DNA from: Acinetobacter nectaris CIP 110549
GTDB lineage: Bacteria; Pseudomonadota; Gammaproteobacteria; Pseudomonadales; Moraxellaceae
Reading direction: 5' to 3'
Assembly (NCBI RefSeq): GCF_000488215.1
Contig: NZ_KI530712.1
Span: 186,001 to 250,000 of the forward strand
Length of the DNA: 64,000 bases
In this document: positions 8,594 to 18,280 of the stretch, one piece after another
How positions within the stretch are numbered: position 1 is the first letter of the stretch
How the letters are laid out: every line of letters begins with the position of its first letter
Notes under the pieces: model-generated
The model's input: the letters and a program-made list of their open reading frames with translations, nothing else
Databases searched by the model: none
Told to the model about the DNA's origin: nothing
Made by a program: the position numbers and the translations under genes

Positions 8594-10750
8594 ATGAAAA
8601 CTTCTAGCCAAGACTGGGCTCAGGCCTTTCGGGCATTTTTAGATCGCCGTGCTTTGATTATGCTTTTTCTCGGATTTTCAGCAGGCGTTCCAATTTTACT
8701 TATTTTTTCGAGCTTATCGTTGTGGTTGGGAGAGGCAGGGGTAGATAAAAGTGCAGTCACTTTTTTTAGTTGGGCTGCATTAGGTTATTCATTTAAATTT
8801 GTTTGGGCACCATTGATTGATGAGCTTCCTGTACCAATTTTAACAAGAATACTCGGTAGACGTAGAGCATGGTTGCTTATTGCGCAACTATTAATTATTG
8901 CATCTATTGCAATTATGGCATGCTCAGATCCTTCTTTAGGGAGTAGCTATCTCGTTCAGATGGCCGTTGGTGCGGTTTTACTTGGATTTTCAGCAGCAAC
9001 GCAAGACATCGTTATTGATGCATACCGAATAGAGCTTGGTGATGCACAAATGCAAACTGTGCTTGCATCAACCTATAATGCAGGTTATCGAATAGGAATG
9101 ATTGTTGCAGGCGCAGGTGCTTTATTTCTTGCAGGATGGCTAGGTACATCAAAGGGTAATTATATTTATAGTGCTTGGAAATATACTTATTTGGTTATGG
9201 CAGGAGTCATGCTAATTGGTGTACTTACGACGCTATTTATTCGTGAGCCCAATGTGCAAAGAAATCATAAAAACTATCAAACTACCGATTATTTACGTCT
9301 AGTTGTGGTGTTTTTCATTGCAGTTTCTAGTTTTGTTGTGAGTTATATTTATTTTGGACAACTTGTCGAGTCATTAAATAAATTATGGGCTATTCATGAT
9401 GGTGCATTATTATTTTTAATTGAAATGTTTCGGTTTCTTCTTTCTGTGGCAATTTCACTTTGCATAGGTGCATGCCTTGTTAAATTTGGTGTAGTAAAGA
9501 AGAAAATGGCGATAGATACATGGATTACGCCAGTACAAGACTTCTTTCAACGCTATGGCGTTAAGCTTGCGCTTTTCTTACTTTTACTTATCGGGTTTTA
9601 TCGTATATCAGATATTATTGCTGGTGTAATTTCAAATGTATTTTATCAAGATTTAAACTTTACCAAAGAGCAAATTGCTGAAGCAGTGAAAGTTTATGGT
9701 GTTATTTTCTCGTTACTGGGTGGTTTTCTAGGTGGATTGCTTGCGCAACGTTTTAACATTATGAGATTGATGTTCATTGGTGCTATTTTTGCAAGCGCTA
9801 CAAATTTAATGTTTATTGGTCTTGTAAAGTCGGGTCAACCTCTCAGTGATGTACATATTCAACTTGGACAGCAATCTTTTACAGCACAACCTGATGATGT
9901 TGGATATTGGCATGTAGATATTCCAAGCTCTGGCTTCAAAAATGAACATGCAATTTTGGTCGAGGCTGCTTATCAAACAAAGCCTGAAAGTGTTATAAAA
10001 GCATCACTTCCATTTTTATTGAGTGGAGATTCTCAAAAACAAATACAGCTATTGCCCCTTCCACATCAGAATGTTTTAAACCAAAACTCTATTGCTAAAG
10101 AGATTGTCATCAAAGGACAGTATTATATTGGCTCTTCAGATCGTAGTGATAGCCGTATTGTCATTCATATTGGTGAACGTAACTTTCCTGCAAAGTTAGA
10201 CAATCATGGTAATTTTTCTGTGGCAGTTGATGGGCAATACTTAGCATCACAGAATAATCCTGTTATAGAGGCAGCTTTATACAACCAAGCAAATACCGAA
10301 ATTGCAAAAACACAATTACAGTATGAAGTGTCTTCACGAACAAATTCTGATCTTGATGTAGATATTAAGCCACTGAGTGTAGTGAATGTAGACCAAGCGC
10401 AGTCTATTCGAGTTGAAGGGAAAGTTATAAAGTCATATAGCTCTACATGGCTTTACTTTGCAATTATGATTGATAATTTGGCTTCAGGACTTGCAGGTGC
10501 TGCTTTTATTGCATTTTTGTCAAGTTTAACCAGTGTATCTTTTACTGCTGTACAATATGCAATATTCAGCTCATTAATGACACTAACACCCAAAATTTTA
10601 GGTGGCTATTCAGGCACAATAGTGACTCATATCGGTTATCCTAAATTTTTCTTAATGACAGCAGTACTAGGAATTCCTATTCTTGTATTGGTCTTATGGG
10701 TTGCCAAATTGTTAAAAGAGCATGAAGCGATTAAAACTGAAAAAGGATAA
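8594..10750 (+). CDS. ampG: AmpG-family muropeptide permease with a ~200-residue insertion
   Basis: A 718-residue MFS transporter; ordinary AmpG is about 490-550 residues. The N terminus (FSAGVPILLIFSSLSLWL, then WAPLIDELP and LGRRRAWL) and the late part (IDNLASGLAGAAFIAFLSSL) are typical of AmpG, which imports GlcNAc-anhydroMurNAc peptides for cell-wall recycling. Between a membrane segment ending LMFIGLVKSG (about residue 412) and the next one at about 615 lies a soluble segment rich in beta-type residues, which looks like one or two Ig-like modules. gloA follows after 6 bases. Transport role is inferred from family; the role of the insert is unknown. Confidence 0.88.
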   Translation: MKTSSQDWAQAFRAFLDRRALIMLFLGFSAGVPILLIFSSLSLWLGEAGVDKSAVTFFSWAALGYSFKFVWAPLIDELPVPILTRILGRRRAWLLIAQLLIIASIAIMACSDPSLGSSYLVQMAVGAVLLGFSAATQDIVIDAYRIELGDAQMQTVLASTYNAGYRIGMIVAGAGALFLAGWLGTSKGNYIYSAWKYTYLVMAGVMLIGVLTTLFIREPNVQRNHKNYQTTDYLRLVVVFFIAVSSFVVSYIYFGQLVESLNKLWAIHDGALLFLIEMFRFLLSVAISLCIGACLVKFGVVKKKMAIDTWITPVQDFFQRYGVKLALFLLLLIGFYRISDIIAGVISNVFYQDLNFTKEQIAEAVKVYGVIFSLLGGFLGGLLAQRFNIMRLMFIGAIFASATNLMFIGLVKSGQPLSDVHIQLGQQSFTAQPDDVGYWHVDIPSSGFKNEHAILVEAAYQTKPESVIKASLPFLLSGDSQKQIQLLPLPHQNVLNQNSIAKEIVIKGQYYIGSSDRSDSRIVIHIGERNFPAKLDNHGNFSVAVDGQYLASQNNPVIEAALYNQANTEIAKTQLQYEVSSRTNSDLDVDIKPLSVVNVDQAQSIRVEGKVIKSYSSTWLYFAIMIDNLASGLAGAAFIAFLSSLTSVSFTAVQYAIFSSLMTLTPKILGGYSGTIVTHIGYPKFFLMTAVLGIPILVLVLWVAKLLKEHEAIKTEKG

Positions 10751-10756
10751 GCAATT

Positions 10757-11158
10757 ATGCGAATGTTACATACTATGTTACGTGTAGGCAATTTAGAGCG
10801 TTCATTGGCTTTCTATACTGAAGTACTTGGTATGAAACTACTGCGTCAGCGTGATTATGAAGAAGGACGCTTTACTTTGGCATTTGTGGGCTATGGTGAT
10901 GAAGACTCACATACAGTATTAGAACTGACATATAACTGGGATCAGAGCGAGTACACCTTAGGTGATGCATATGGTCACATTGCTATTGGTGTAGATGATG
11001 CATATGTTGCATGTGATGAAATTAAAGCAAAAGGTGGCCGTGTTGTTCGTGAAGCAGGGCCAATGAAAGGTGGCGTAACAGTAATAGCTTTTGTTGAAGA
11101 TCCTGATGGTTATAAAGTTGAATTGATTCAGCAAGATCATAATGCAAGAAATAATTAA
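10757..11158 (+). CDS. gloA: lactoylglutathione lyase (glyoxalase I)
   Basis: A 133-residue enzyme that converts the methylglyoxal-glutathione hemithioacetal to S-lactoylglutathione. The start [17 protein letters not shown], the loop VLELTYNW, the GHIAIGVDD strand and the end [10 protein letters not shown] match GloA closely, including the expected metal ligands His5, Glu near 57, His near 75 and Glu near 123. It begins 6 bases after ampG, suggesting co-transcription. Confidence 0.95.
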   Translation: MRMLHTMLRVGNLERSLAFYTEVLGMKLLRQRDYEEGRFTLAFVGYGDEDSHTVLELTYNWDQSEYTLGDAYGHIAIGVDDAYVACDEIKAKGGRVVREAGPMKGGVTVIAFVEDPDGYKVELIQQDHNARNN

Positions 11159-11188
11159 ATTTTGCACTTTAGAAACTTAGAAATAAAG

Positions 11189-11218
11189 TTAGCTAATGTA
11201 AATAAAAGCGCGTATAAT
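11189..11218 (+). promoter_or_regulatory. candidate sigma-70 promoter for rpmE
   Basis: A perfect TATAAT lies at 11213-11218 with a weak TTAGCT 18 bases upstream. Initiation about 7 bases further on would give a leader of roughly 160 nt before rpmE. Confidence 0.55.
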
Positions 11219-11224
11219 AGTTGC

Positions 11225-11383
11225 ACTTGTTGAGCCTAGCCCTAGCCAAATGTGTTTCGGTGGGCCCAAAAGAATGGTCTGTTATGGTGTTGGCCTGTAT
11301 TCTTTGAATACCTTTCCTCTAATATTAGAGAGCGGTCAATTGCGATGACAGCGTAGCCTTTCTTAACCTAGGAGTAATCGACC
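11225..11383 (+). other. long, structured-looking 5' leader of rpmE
   Basis: About 160 nt lie between the likely start of transcription and the L31 start codon. The stretch holds a GTATTC-TTT-GAATAC hairpin (11297-11311) directly followed by the palindrome CTCTAATATTAGAG (11317-11330), and CCTAG repeats near the 5' end that could pair with CCTAGG just before the start codon. No long reading frame fits. It could be an autoregulatory ribosomal-protein leader or a separate small RNA; neither is shown here. Confidence 0.4.
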
Positions 11384-11608
11384 ATGCGCGCCGGTATTCA
11401 CCCAAAATATGAAAAATTAGTTGCAACTTGTTCATGCGGTAACGTTATTGAAACTAAATCTTCAGTAGGTAAAGATACACTTTACTTAGACGTATGTTCA
11501 GCATGCCACCCATTCTACACTGGTAAGCAAAAGAGTGTTGACACTGGTGGTCGTATTGACAAATTCAAACAACGTTTCTCTGGTATGTCTCGCTCTATCA
11601 AGCGTTAA
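11384..11608 (+). CDS. rpmE: 50S ribosomal protein L31
   Basis: A 74-residue L31 of the zinc-binding (C+) type. CSCG at residues 16-19 and the CSACH stretch near residue 38 supply the zinc cysteines, and the Lys/Arg-rich tail ends in MSRSIKR. It sits on the 50S subunit near the central protuberance. The Shine-Dalgarno is TAGGAG, 13 to 8 bases before the ATG. Confidence 0.96.
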   Translation: MRAGIHPKYEKLVATCSCGNVIETKSSVGKDTLYLDVCSACHPFYTGKQKSVDTGGRIDKFKQRFSGMSRSIKR

Positions 11609-11630
11609 TACTTTAGAAATAGAGTTTAAA

Positions 11631-11656
11631 AAACGGGCATATAGCCCGTTTTTTTA
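11631..11656. terminator. terminator between rpmE and the FimX-like gene
   Basis: ACGGGC pairs with GCCCGT around a 5-nt loop, flanked by A6 on the left and T7 on the right. It can terminate rpmE and the convergent gene. Confidence 0.85.
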
Positions 11657-13738
11657 TTAGTCTTGTTTATCGAGTAGTCTATCTAGTTTCTTTTGGAAAT
11701 AGCTTCCTTGTAAGAAGCGAGCATCTACATTCCAAGCATTAGCAAAAGTACTCATGCTATTTAGCTGATTAAGAACAAAGTTTGTTCTTTCACTTCGTTC
11801 AGCGTAATAAGTGAGATGCTCTTGTAGTTTTTCTAAGTCTTCTTCATGATCAAGCGCAAGTGTAAGTTGATCATCTAAGTAACATAGGCTTGGTTGTAAT
11901 TTTTCGAGTAATTGACTATGTGTCTGAATATTCGTCCCAAACTGACGAAGAGCAATTTCAATTCCCATACTTTGTAGTGTCTGCCATATTGAATGTGAGG
12001 CCAAATCTGTGGCAATAATATCTGGTGCACTAAATTTCAGAATGAGAGAATTACTGCTCGCATGGCTAAGCATAGAAAGTATTTTCTTCAATAGGGGAAT
12101 AAGCTGATCACCACCAGATAAAATTTGTGTATTTAGGTTGATAATAAGCTTAGTTTCAGGGTGCTGAACAGAATAATTACTGAGTTGCTTACATGCTTCT
12201 ACAATAACCCAACGGTCTAGAATAACAGACAGTGCTTGAGATTCACGTAGATCATCTAAAGCAATTAAATCTAACCATTCATTTTTATGAATAATTCCGC
12301 TAAATACTTCATAAGTATATAGTTGAGCATCAAGCTTATCATAGAGCTGTTGATATTTTAGATGAATATTTCCATCAGCCAACGACTGTTTAATATTATC
12401 AATAATTTTTTCTTCAACGACAAATGTTGACGATGCAGCTTGGCTAATTTCAGATATTTCGATATCCGCACTAAATTTAATCTCAGAGGTAATTTCTGTA
12501 TTTTCTTTAAATGATAAAGGATTACTTAATGCTTGAATATAATGTTGATTGAACTGCTCTTGTGATTCAATGGGCTTCGTAAGCGTAGTTGCCCCAAGAT
12601 AAAATGAAATAGTGTAATTGTTTTGATTAATTTCAATAAGATTTTCTTTACTAAGATGCTCAATACTCATTAGTTTAGAGTGAAGCTGACTTTCATTACT
12701 TGCTTGTACTAAGCCAATATAAGTAGAGGGTGTAAGCTTTACGACGGCATTCTGAATTTGTTCATGCAAAAAGGTATTGATTGCACTGATATATTTTTCA
12801 ACTTCATTTGTTGGAAGCTGAGACAGATGTATTCTTTCATCAGAAGATATATTTAAAGAAAGAAGAATTAAGGTATTAAATGCTAAATTTTCATTTTTAA
12901 TTTTATGGTTGATAGACTCATAGCTGATATTTGCTGAACTGCTTTCTTTTGTTGCATCTTGTTGGTTGATAATTAGACGTAAACCATCATTTTCATTATT
13001 AGGAATAAAATTTAGATGAAGTTCACGATTATTTAATGCAATATTTTTGGATTGAACAATAAAGCTTTCTGCAGAAGGTTGAGGTTGATTTACTTTCTTA
13101 AAGCTTTGTTTAAATGTCTGAATATCTTCAGGCTGTAGTAAGTCTAATAGTGGAAGACCAATAATTTCATCTTCATTATTTAGATGGAAAAGCTTCAAAT
13201 ACTCTTCATTTGCCTCCATATGAATACCTTCTTGTATGAGGGCAACGGCATTTGAGTTCTCTTTTGCAGTAGTTTTAATCTGAGCATCAAACCGTTCTAG
13301 TTCTTCTTCTAATTTATGTTGAGATTGAATGGTTTTACTAAAAGAAAAAGTACGTAGCAAGCCGACATAAAACCGATCAGGATAATCTAAATTAAATAGA
13401 TCATAAACGCCTTTATTAATATATGAAATGTACTGTTCCGAGCTATAGTCTTCTGGATTTAATAGAAGAAGAGGAACTTGTGGTTGTTGAGAAGCCTGTA
13501 TGAGTGTAATTGCTTGCTCAACTTTAAAGTCATATGCACGACCAAAGAGAATAATGTCCCAAGATAGATTCAGTTTTTTTTCAAAATTCTGAAGATCATC
13601 GAGTAATGTTGCTTCGACAGTATGTTTTTTATCTAAAAGTAATTGAGTAATTTGATTATACCGGATTTGGTTATCATCAATAATGAGCAATCGTATTTCA
13701 GAATGTTTTAGCTTGTTTGGTAAAAAAGAATTTCTCAT
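11657..13738 (-). CDS. FimX-like REC-PAS-degenerate GGDEF-degenerate EAL protein
   Basis: A 693-residue protein, almost the length of Pseudomonas FimX (about 690). The first 120 residues form a receiver-like domain (RLLIIDDNQIRY). Residues about 150-260 resemble PAS (VALIQEGIHMEANEEYLKLF). The last 260 residues are EAL-like, but the catalytic EAL tripeptide is EVF (YTYEVFSGI) and several metal ligands appear absent. Such domains bind c-di-GMP without cleaving it and control type IV pilus activity. The 4-base ATGA overlap with the upstream PilZ-domain gene indicates translational coupling. The FimX role is inferred from architecture and context. Confidence 0.72.
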   Translation of the reverse strand: MRNSFLPNKLKHSEIRLLIIDDNQIRYNQITQLLLDKKHTVEATLLDDLQNFEKKLNLSWDIILFGRAYDFKVEQAITLIQASQQPQVPLLLLNPEDYSSEQYISYINKGVYDLFNLDYPDRFYVGLLRTFSFSKTIQSQHKLEEELERFDAQIKTTAKENSNAVALIQEGIHMEANEEYLKLFHLNNEDEIIGLPLLDLLQPEDIQTFKQSFKKVNQPQPSAESFIVQSKNIALNNRELHLNFIPNNENDGLRLIINQQDATKESSSANISYESINHKIKNENLAFNTLILLSLNISSDERIHLSQLPTNEVEKYISAINTFLHEQIQNAVVKLTPSTYIGLVQASNESQLHSKLMSIEHLSKENLIEINQNNYTISFYLGATTLTKPIESQEQFNQHYIQALSNPLSFKENTEITSEIKFSADIEISEISQAASSTFVVEEKIIDNIKQSLADGNIHLKYQQLYDKLDAQLYTYEVFSGIIHKNEWLDLIALDDLRESQALSVILDRWVIVEACKQLSNYSVQHPETKLIINLNTQILSGGDQLIPLLKKILSMLSHASSNSLILKFSAPDIIATDLASHSIWQTLQSMGIEIALRQFGTNIQTHSQLLEKLQPSLCYLDDQLTLALDHEEDLEKLQEHLTYYAERSERTNFVLNQLNSMSTFANAWNVDARFLQGSYFQKKLDRLLDKQD

Positions 13739-15555
13739 TTAAGACTGTCCCATAAATCCAATTTCTTAATAGATTCAGCATGCCACTGAATAAAAGAGTT
13801 TAATTTAGTTGTATCAAGATCATCGAGTAAATCAAAGTCTAAAAGTGTGAAACTTTGATTAATTAGCTTTGCATTTGTTAAATAAATTTTAATTTCATCT
13901 GTCCCTAGACGTAAAGTAATACTTTGCTGTTCTTTAAAGAGTTGTGATCCAGGAACAATAATTGATAAAGAGGTTTCATTTAAAACATCTTTTTTTACGA
14001 GAAGTGCAGGATGGTAAGATGTAGATGATTTATTTACAAATAATTGAACAGCACATGGAGTAATGTCTTGTGAAAGGATTTCAATACCAAACTCAATGTG
14101 TTGACTATCCACCTGCTTTAACCAACGAATAACACCAGCACGCCAAGGGCTTTGTTTATTCTCTTGAACAAGTATAAGCTCTCCTGTTCGGAGCTGTTTA
14201 GGAATATCTCCTGACCATTTCATACGGTAACCATTGACACTAATATCAATGATGGTACAGCTATAAACCTGTCGTTTATTTTCATCATCTAAAATAGGTT
14301 TTCTAGATTTAGAGCTATGGCTTTTTGGGGATGTAACTTTATCTTCAGGCTTCGATTCAATTTCCCAAGTAGACTGTATATCTGTATGCCAAGAAGATAA
14401 GAATTGAGATTCAGAGGTTGCTTTAAAATCTTTTTCTTTTTGCAGCGTATCTTCAAATGGGGTTGCATTGGAAAGATAGTAATGTGCAGACTGTAGGCTA
14501 AAGGTAATTTGAATACTTGATGTAAAATTATAACGTTCAAAACGTCGTTCTGGTGAGTTATTTAATATATTAAGTATGTGGAATACAAGCGATGGTGTAA
14601 GGTTATCTTTTTCTAGCTTTGACAGAGACTTATGGCCCGGTAGATTGACTAGATTTATGTGTTCATAGAGTGCTTGAGTTTCTAAAAATAATCTTTGATG
14701 ATCACTTTCATTTTGGAAGTTATTAATAATAGGAGGGAAGTCCTTATTCAAATTAATAACATATCTAGATAAAGAACTTTCTTTTGTTGTAACTTTAATA
14801 AGCTTAATCCACTGAAAACTACATTGATAGAGTTCATAGATTTCGACAGGACGGAGTTGATGTGTATTTAATAAATCAAGTAAATTGATCTGTTTATATA
14901 AATCGAGAATTGTATTTGTAGATGAAATACTCGATGTAAATTTACTTTTGTCTTTTATTTCTTGATCTTCAAAGTTATGTTGTCGGGCTAAGTCATATAG
15001 CTGGTGAGCACAGCGCCATTGACCAACTCTTGCACTTTTATAAAGTAATAGCTGCTGATATTTCAGTAGGTTTAATTGCTCAAGTGCTAAATAGAGACTA
15101 ATTAGTCGAATTTGTTGTAAATTTTTCCTTTTAAGCATTGAGAAAATTGAGAAATTTGTATTTTCTAAGATATCACTAAGCTCAAAAGTAATATGATTAT
15201 ATATTCTTGCGAGGTAGCTTCTAAAGAGCTGTGTAAGGTCAGTAACACCTTCTTGATGGCCAGAGTTGACCATATAGCCAGAAATAAAATTTTTCTCTAA
15301 GAAGCTAATCGTTTGTTCTAATAATGGATGTAAAATTTGAATAAGCTGATATTTAATATCAGCTTGGCATTCTAGCTCAGAGATTTCAATAATTGCATTG
15401 AGTAGTGCTTTAGATGAATCTCCCAGTTGTGACGAATTAAGCTGTTCAGCCCATTGCTGTATGCTTTTCATATTTGTGTCACAAAAACTGAGTGTTTCAC
15501 GAGTTATTTTGTTTGATATCGCAAAAAAATCCGGAGATAAATTTTGAGTATCCAT
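13735..15555 (-). CDS. PilZ-domain protein, 606 aa
   Basis: The N-terminal 400 residues are helical and not recognised. A PilZ-like domain lies near residues 425-510: CTIIDISVNGYRMKW contains the D/N-x-S-x-x-G motif, followed by the strands ELILVQENK and GVIRWLKQ. An upstream RxxxR c-di-GMP motif is not obvious; KSRK near 415 is the nearest candidate. The gene lies 11 bases after epmB and overlaps the FimX-like gene by four bases, so the three form one operon. A c-di-GMP-related motility role is inferred. Confidence 0.7.
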   Translation of the reverse strand: MDTQNLSPDFFAISNKITRETLSFCDTNMKSIQQWAEQLNSSQLGDSSKALLNAIIEISELECQADIKYQLIQILHPLLEQTISFLEKNFISGYMVNSGHQEGVTDLTQLFRSYLARIYNHITFELSDILENTNFSIFSMLKRKNLQQIRLISLYLALEQLNLLKYQQLLLYKSARVGQWRCAHQLYDLARQHNFEDQEIKDKSKFTSSISSTNTILDLYKQINLLDLLNTHQLRPVEIYELYQCSFQWIKLIKVTTKESSLSRYVINLNKDFPPIINNFQNESDHQRLFLETQALYEHINLVNLPGHKSLSKLEKDNLTPSLVFHILNILNNSPERRFERYNFTSSIQITFSLQSAHYYLSNATPFEDTLQKEKDFKATSESQFLSSWHTDIQSTWEIESKPEDKVTSPKSHSSKSRKPILDDENKRQVYSCTIIDISVNGYRMKWSGDIPKQLRTGELILVQENKQSPWRAGVIRWLKQVDSQHIEFGIEILSQDITPCAVQLFVNKSSTSYHPALLVKKDVLNETSLSIIVPGSQLFKEQQSITLRLGTDEIKIYLTNAKLINQSFTLLDFDLLDDLDTTKLNSFIQWHAESIKKLDLWDSLK

Positions 15556-15566
15556 ACTTCACCAAC

Positions 15567-16583
15567 TTATGCCATTGAATTCCCATATATAGGGGTCTTA
15601 TTTCGTTCCCCTGCAATTTCACGAACCAGTTTAGGAACCAAGTAGCCTGGTAAATTTGCAAGTACTTCAGTATAGATACTTTCAATATACTCAGAATCTA
15701 AGTCGAAGTGATGAGCGCCTTTAACTTTATCTAGTACGTGAAGGTAATAGGGAATGATATGAGCGTCAAAAAGACGATAACTTAAATTTACCAGTGTTTG
15801 GGCTGAATCATTTACACCTTTTAATATGACAGATTGATTAAACATCATAATATTGGGATGTATGAGAGATTTTAATTGCGAAACTGTAAAGTCATCTAAC
15901 TCATTTTCATGGTTACAGTGTAACACCAGTATAATACGTAGCCTACTATTTTTTAATAAATATGTGAACTCGTTGTCAATTCTTGAGGGAAGAACGATAG
16001 GGGTACGTGAGTGTATTCGTAATATTTTAATCTGCTCAATAGATTCAATACGCTTTAACCATATCGATAATTTTTGATTGGTCAGCGTTAGAGGGTCTCC
16101 ACCACTTAAAATAATTTCATTTATTTCAGGACGAGCCTCAATATATTGTTTGATGTTTTCCCAATCTTGATTTTTAGGTAAGTTTTCTTGATAGGGAAAG
16201 TGTCGGCGAAAGCAGTATCGACAATGAACGGCACAAGCGCCAGTGAGGGTTAGAAGAAATCTAGATTTATACTTATGTAGAACACCTGGAAGTTGGTTTG
16301 CTTCTTCTTCACCGAGAGGGTCTACAACATAACCTGCATGTTCTTCTAACTCTAGATGGTGAGGTAAAATTTGGAGAAGTAACGGGTCATATGCATCGCC
16401 TTTTTTTATTTTTTGAACAAAAGAGCGAGGTACTCGAAGTTTAAATGCTTCTGAGGCGAGGATAGAACCTGATAATAATTGATCTTTTGAGAGCGACAAC
16501 TCATCTAGTAACTCATTTGGGTCTGTAATTAAGTTACTTAGTTCAGTTTTCCAGTTTTGCTCTTGGTACAAATAGTTTATCAT
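15567..16583 (-). CDS. epmB: EF-P beta-lysylation protein EpmB (lysine 2,3-aminomutase family)
   Basis: A 338-residue radical-SAM enzyme that isomerises lysine to beta-lysine for attachment to elongation factor P. The [4Fe-4S] ligands are in CAVHCRYCFRRHF (CxxxCxxC) near residue 115, followed by LSGGDPL, which contacts SAM, and a PLP-lysine region near the C terminus (LVPKLVREI). It is shorter than catabolic lysine aminomutases, as expected for EpmB. It is divergent from efp, its substrate gene, across a 70-base intergenic region, which strongly supports the call. Confidence 0.95.
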   Translation of the reverse strand: MINYLYQEQNWKTELSNLITDPNELLDELSLSKDQLLSGSILASEAFKLRVPRSFVQKIKKGDAYDPLLLQILPHHLELEEHAGYVVDPLGEEEANQLPGVLHKYKSRFLLTLTGACAVHCRYCFRRHFPYQENLPKNQDWENIKQYIEARPEINEIILSGGDPLTLTNQKLSIWLKRIESIEQIKILRIHSRTPIVLPSRIDNEFTYLLKNSRLRIILVLHCNHENELDDFTVSQLKSLIHPNIMMFNQSVILKGVNDSAQTLVNLSYRLFDAHIIPYYLHVLDKVKGAHHFDLDSEYIESIYTEVLANLPGYLVPKLVREIAGERNKTPIYGNSMA

Positions 16584-16653
16584 GCCACTTGCTGAAAAAA
16601 ATGCTAGTCTAGCATTAATTTATTTAAGTTAGTAAGTTTGGAGTGAGCCAGTC

Positions 16654-17223
16654 ATGGCCAATTATTCTACAAATGAATTCAAGCAAGGCTTAAAAGTCAT
16701 GCTTGATGGTAATCCATGTTCAATTATGGAAAATGAATACGTTAAACCTGGTAAAGGTCAGGCATTTAACCGTGTGAAATTACGTAATTTGAAAACAGGA
16801 AAAGTATTAGAAAAAACATTTAAATCTAATGAGTCTTTAGAGTCTGCAGATATTGTAGAAGTAGAAATGGAATACTTATACAATGATGGTGAAATGTGGC
16901 ACTTTATGGATCCTGCATCATTTGAGCAAATTGCCGCAGATAAAACTGCAATGGGCGATGCTGCAAAATGGTTGAAAGACGATTCAAATGAAAAATGCAC
17001 CATTATGTTGTTTAATGGTGTTCCATTAACGGTCAATGCACCAAATTTTGTCATTTTACAAATCGTTGAAACTGATCCAGGTGTGAAAGGCGATACAGCA
17101 GGAACAGGTGGTAAGCCTGCGAAGCTAGAAACTGGTGCAGTTGTACGTGTACCATTATTTGTACAGCAAGAAGAAAAAATTCGTGTTGATACAAGAACAG
17201 GTGACTACTTAGAGCGTGCATAA
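16654..17223 (+). CDS. efp: translation elongation factor P
   Basis: A 189-residue protein that enters the ribosomal E site and relieves stalling at polyproline. The modification site is in the loop [14 protein letters not shown], with Lys34 as the lysine that EpmA/EpmB would beta-lysylate. The C-terminal [13 protein letters not shown] is the family signature. GGAGTGAGCC precedes the ATG. Confidence 0.97.
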   Translation: MANYSTNEFKQGLKVMLDGNPCSIMENEYVKPGKGQAFNRVKLRNLKTGKVLEKTFKSNESLESADIVEVEMEYLYNDGEMWHFMDPASFEQIAADKTAMGDAAKWLKDDSNEKCTIMLFNGVPLTVNAPNFVILQIVETDPGVKGDTAGTGGKPAKLETGAVVRVPLFVQQEEKIRVDTRTGDYLERA

Positions 17224-17251
17224 TTCACACTTCTATTAGAACTTGAGAAAA

Positions 17252-17276
17252 AAGGTGCTTAATGCACCTTTTTTTA
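17252..17276 (+). terminator. efp terminator
   Basis: AAAGGTGC-TTAAT-GCACCTTT hairpin followed by a run of T. Confidence 0.85.
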
Positions 17277-17346
17277 TTATATATATGATTTTGGTATATT
17301 TTTTGCTTCCTTTGGTTACTTTTATTTTAAGAACATAGGGGGAATT

Positions 17347-18240
17347 ATGAATAAGCCAATTACATTTATATTATTATCTATCTTTTTAGGTAGCGTAACT
17401 GCTCAAGCAAATGCAGAGAGTACCTTAGAGCGTATAAAAAACTCTGGAAAAATTGTTGTTGGCTATAGAGATGCTGCGGAGCCGATATCTTATACAGTGA
17501 ATGGCTCACCTAAGGGGTATGCAATTGATGTTTGTAATAATGTTATCAGTGACATTAAAAAAACATTAAATAAACCCAATTTAGGTGTTGAATACCGTAC
17601 TGTGTATCCCATGACACGTGTTCCAGATATTCTTACAGGCCGTATAGATTTAGAATGTGGAACAACAACAAATACGACACAAAGACAAGAGGTTGTTGAC
17701 TTTTCTACAAGTTATTTTATGACTGAAGTTAGAGTAGCAGTAAAAAATAGTGCTCATATAAATACAATTGATGGTTTAGCAGGGAAGGCTGTTGCAACAA
17801 CAAAAGGAACGACTTCAGATCGATATATGGTGGCGTTGAAAAGAAATAACACATTAGATATTAAAAATATTTTTGGCTCTGATAATAATGAAACATTTGC
17901 ATTGTTGGCTTCTGGTAGAGCTACGGGTTTGGCTATGGATGACAATACGCTTGCAGGATTAATTGCAAAATCTGAGCATGAAAGTGATTATAAAATGATA
18001 GGTCCTGTTTTGTCCAAAGAACCTTATGGTGTAATGATTGCAAAGAATAATCCTCAACTTAAAGCGATTGTTGATCATGCAATTACACAGATGTGGACTT
18101 CAGGAAATATGAGTAAACTGTATAAGAAGTGGTTTCAATCACCAATTCCACCTAATAATATGAACTTAAATATGTTACCAAGCTCATCATTTAAAGAGTT
18201 AGAGAAAAAACCAAATGATGATGGAGTAGATTTATCATAG
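17347..18240 (+). CDS. amino-acid ABC transporter periplasmic binding protein (GltI-like)
   Basis: A 297-residue secreted solute-binding protein (SBP_bac_3). The signal peptide ends about residue 23 (GSVTAQANA). The mature part begins with LERIKNSGKIVVGYRD and has the family CGTTTNTTQRQEVVDFS segment, closest in pattern to the glutamate/aspartate-binding protein GltI. AGGGGGAATT is a very strong ribosome-binding site. No permease or ATPase gene lies beside it, so its partner complex must be elsewhere or it acts as an orphan. Ligand is inferred. Confidence 0.85.
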   Translation: MNKPITFILLSIFLGSVTAQANAESTLERIKNSGKIVVGYRDAAEPISYTVNGSPKGYAIDVCNNVISDIKKTLNKPNLGVEYRTVYPMTRVPDILTGRIDLECGTTTNTTQRQEVVDFSTSYFMTEVRVAVKNSAHINTIDGLAGKAVATTKGTTSDRYMVALKRNNTLDIKNIFGSDNNETFALLASGRATGLAMDDNTLAGLIAKSEHESDYKMIGPVLSKEPYGVMIAKNNPQLKAIVDHAITQMWTSGNMSKLYKKWFQSPIPPNNMNLNMLPSSSFKELEKKPNDDGVDLS

Positions 18241-18250
18241 TGCTAATATT

Positions 18251-18279
18251 AAGAATAGTAGTTAGTAACTACTATTCTT
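18251..18279 (+). terminator. long perfect inverted repeat after the binding-protein gene
   Basis: A 14-bp perfect stem with a single-base centre (18265). It lies 10 bases after the stop codon. The T-run is weak, but the position fits a terminator or an mRNA-stabilising hairpin. Confidence 0.6.
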
Positions 18280-18280
18280 A

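Noticed and set aside
11257-11268. CGGTGGGCCCA in the rpmE leader, also found in the tRNA at 48441
   Set aside because: Only 11 bases are shared and the flanks differ; most likely chance.
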